From the NCBI RefSeq assembly GCF_001428605.1, contig NZ_LMID01000015.1, positions 352,001 through 416,000 of the forward strand: a DNA stretch of 64,000 bases, written 5' to 3'. This stretch comes from Sphingomonas sp. Root720 (GTDB lineage Bacteria > Pseudomonadota > Alphaproteobacteria > Sphingomonadales > Sphingomonadaceae). The notes beneath the pieces are model-generated. The model saw only the letters and a program-made list of their open reading frames with translations. It was not told the origin of the DNA and did no database searches. Positions 63,890 through 64,000 of the stretch are shown here, piece by piece (position 1 is the stretch's first letter; every line of letters starts with the position of its first letter). The position numbers and the translations under genes are program-made.

Positions 63890-64000
63890 TCGCCGGGCCG
63901 GCCGCTTGTCCGGGCAGCGCCGGCCGCTTGGCGCGTATATCCGCAAAAACACATTGCAAGCGCCGCCGGGCGATTCATGATGCCGGCTTAGCGCCGTTCG

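Noticed and set aside
61358-63952. An 864-codon minus-strand frame across pyk and the MOSC gene
   Set aside because: Shadow of two real genes; composition biased to Arg, Asp and His with no domain signal.

Overview
The window is very GC-rich chromosomal DNA from an alphaproteobacterium, most probably a sphingomonad (Sphingomonadales). Support for this comes from the small families typical of Alphaproteobacteria (DUF2093 beside xseA, DUF2842 beside the formyl-THF cyclo-ligase, a DUF2312/GapR protein), the zapA - 6S RNA - fau order, a large TonB-dependent receptor linked to TPR enzymes, and many dispersed palindromes of the CGTCATCCCGGCGAAAG type. I see no rRNA, tRNA, CRISPR array, insertion sequence or prophage. 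Most of the window is housekeeping DNA.

Layout. Positions 1-11612 hold a type II secretion (T2SS) locus split over both strands: gspG-H-I-C-D run rightward, gspL-M-E-F run leftward, gspN stands alone on the plus strand, and gspJ-K run leftward behind an LppC-like periplasmic binding protein; gspK runs off the left edge. A block of repeats (11634-12030) separates this from a three-gene leftward set resembling PilN/PilO/PilP (GspL/GspM/GspC), packed directly behind nadE. Next come a GGDEF protein, DUF2842, fau, a 6S RNA with its own promoter, zapA and a small helical protein. Rightward from 18997 lies a glycolysis/pentose-phosphate cluster: tkt, gap, a MOSC protein, pgk, class I aldolase and thiE.

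25667-31239 contains a GT61-type glycosyltransferase, an HhH membrane protein, purD and xseA meeting head to head at one CATG, DUF2093 and a LytM lipoprotein. 31422-39936 holds a TonB-dependent receptor followed by three enzymes: an Asp/Asn beta-hydroxylase-like protein, a TPR 2OG-Fe(II) oxygenase and a TPR sulfotransferase. This is the most intriguing module of the window. 40003-42674 carries iron-storage genes (bfr, bfd), a BioC-like methyltransferase and small proteins, one of only 26 residues.

42742-49075 carries ppc, gpmA, purE-purK and a short-chain dehydrogenase. 49120-55156 carries an M16 protease and clpB behind a good sigma-32-type promoter. 55264-60694 is mainly a leftward envelope/translation group (Hpt protein, TusA-like, der, bamB, YfgM-like, panB). 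60951-63889 holds gapR, pyk and a second MOSC protein.

Three dispersed non-coding repeat families lie between genes: short hairpin pairs (REP/BIME-like), a 120-135 bp fold-back element (two copies), and a 100-200 bp element with terminal inverted repeats (three copies, MITE-like). Many adjacent genes share 1-4 bp stop/start overlaps (ATGA, GTGA, TTGA, TGATG), which points to extensive translational coupling.
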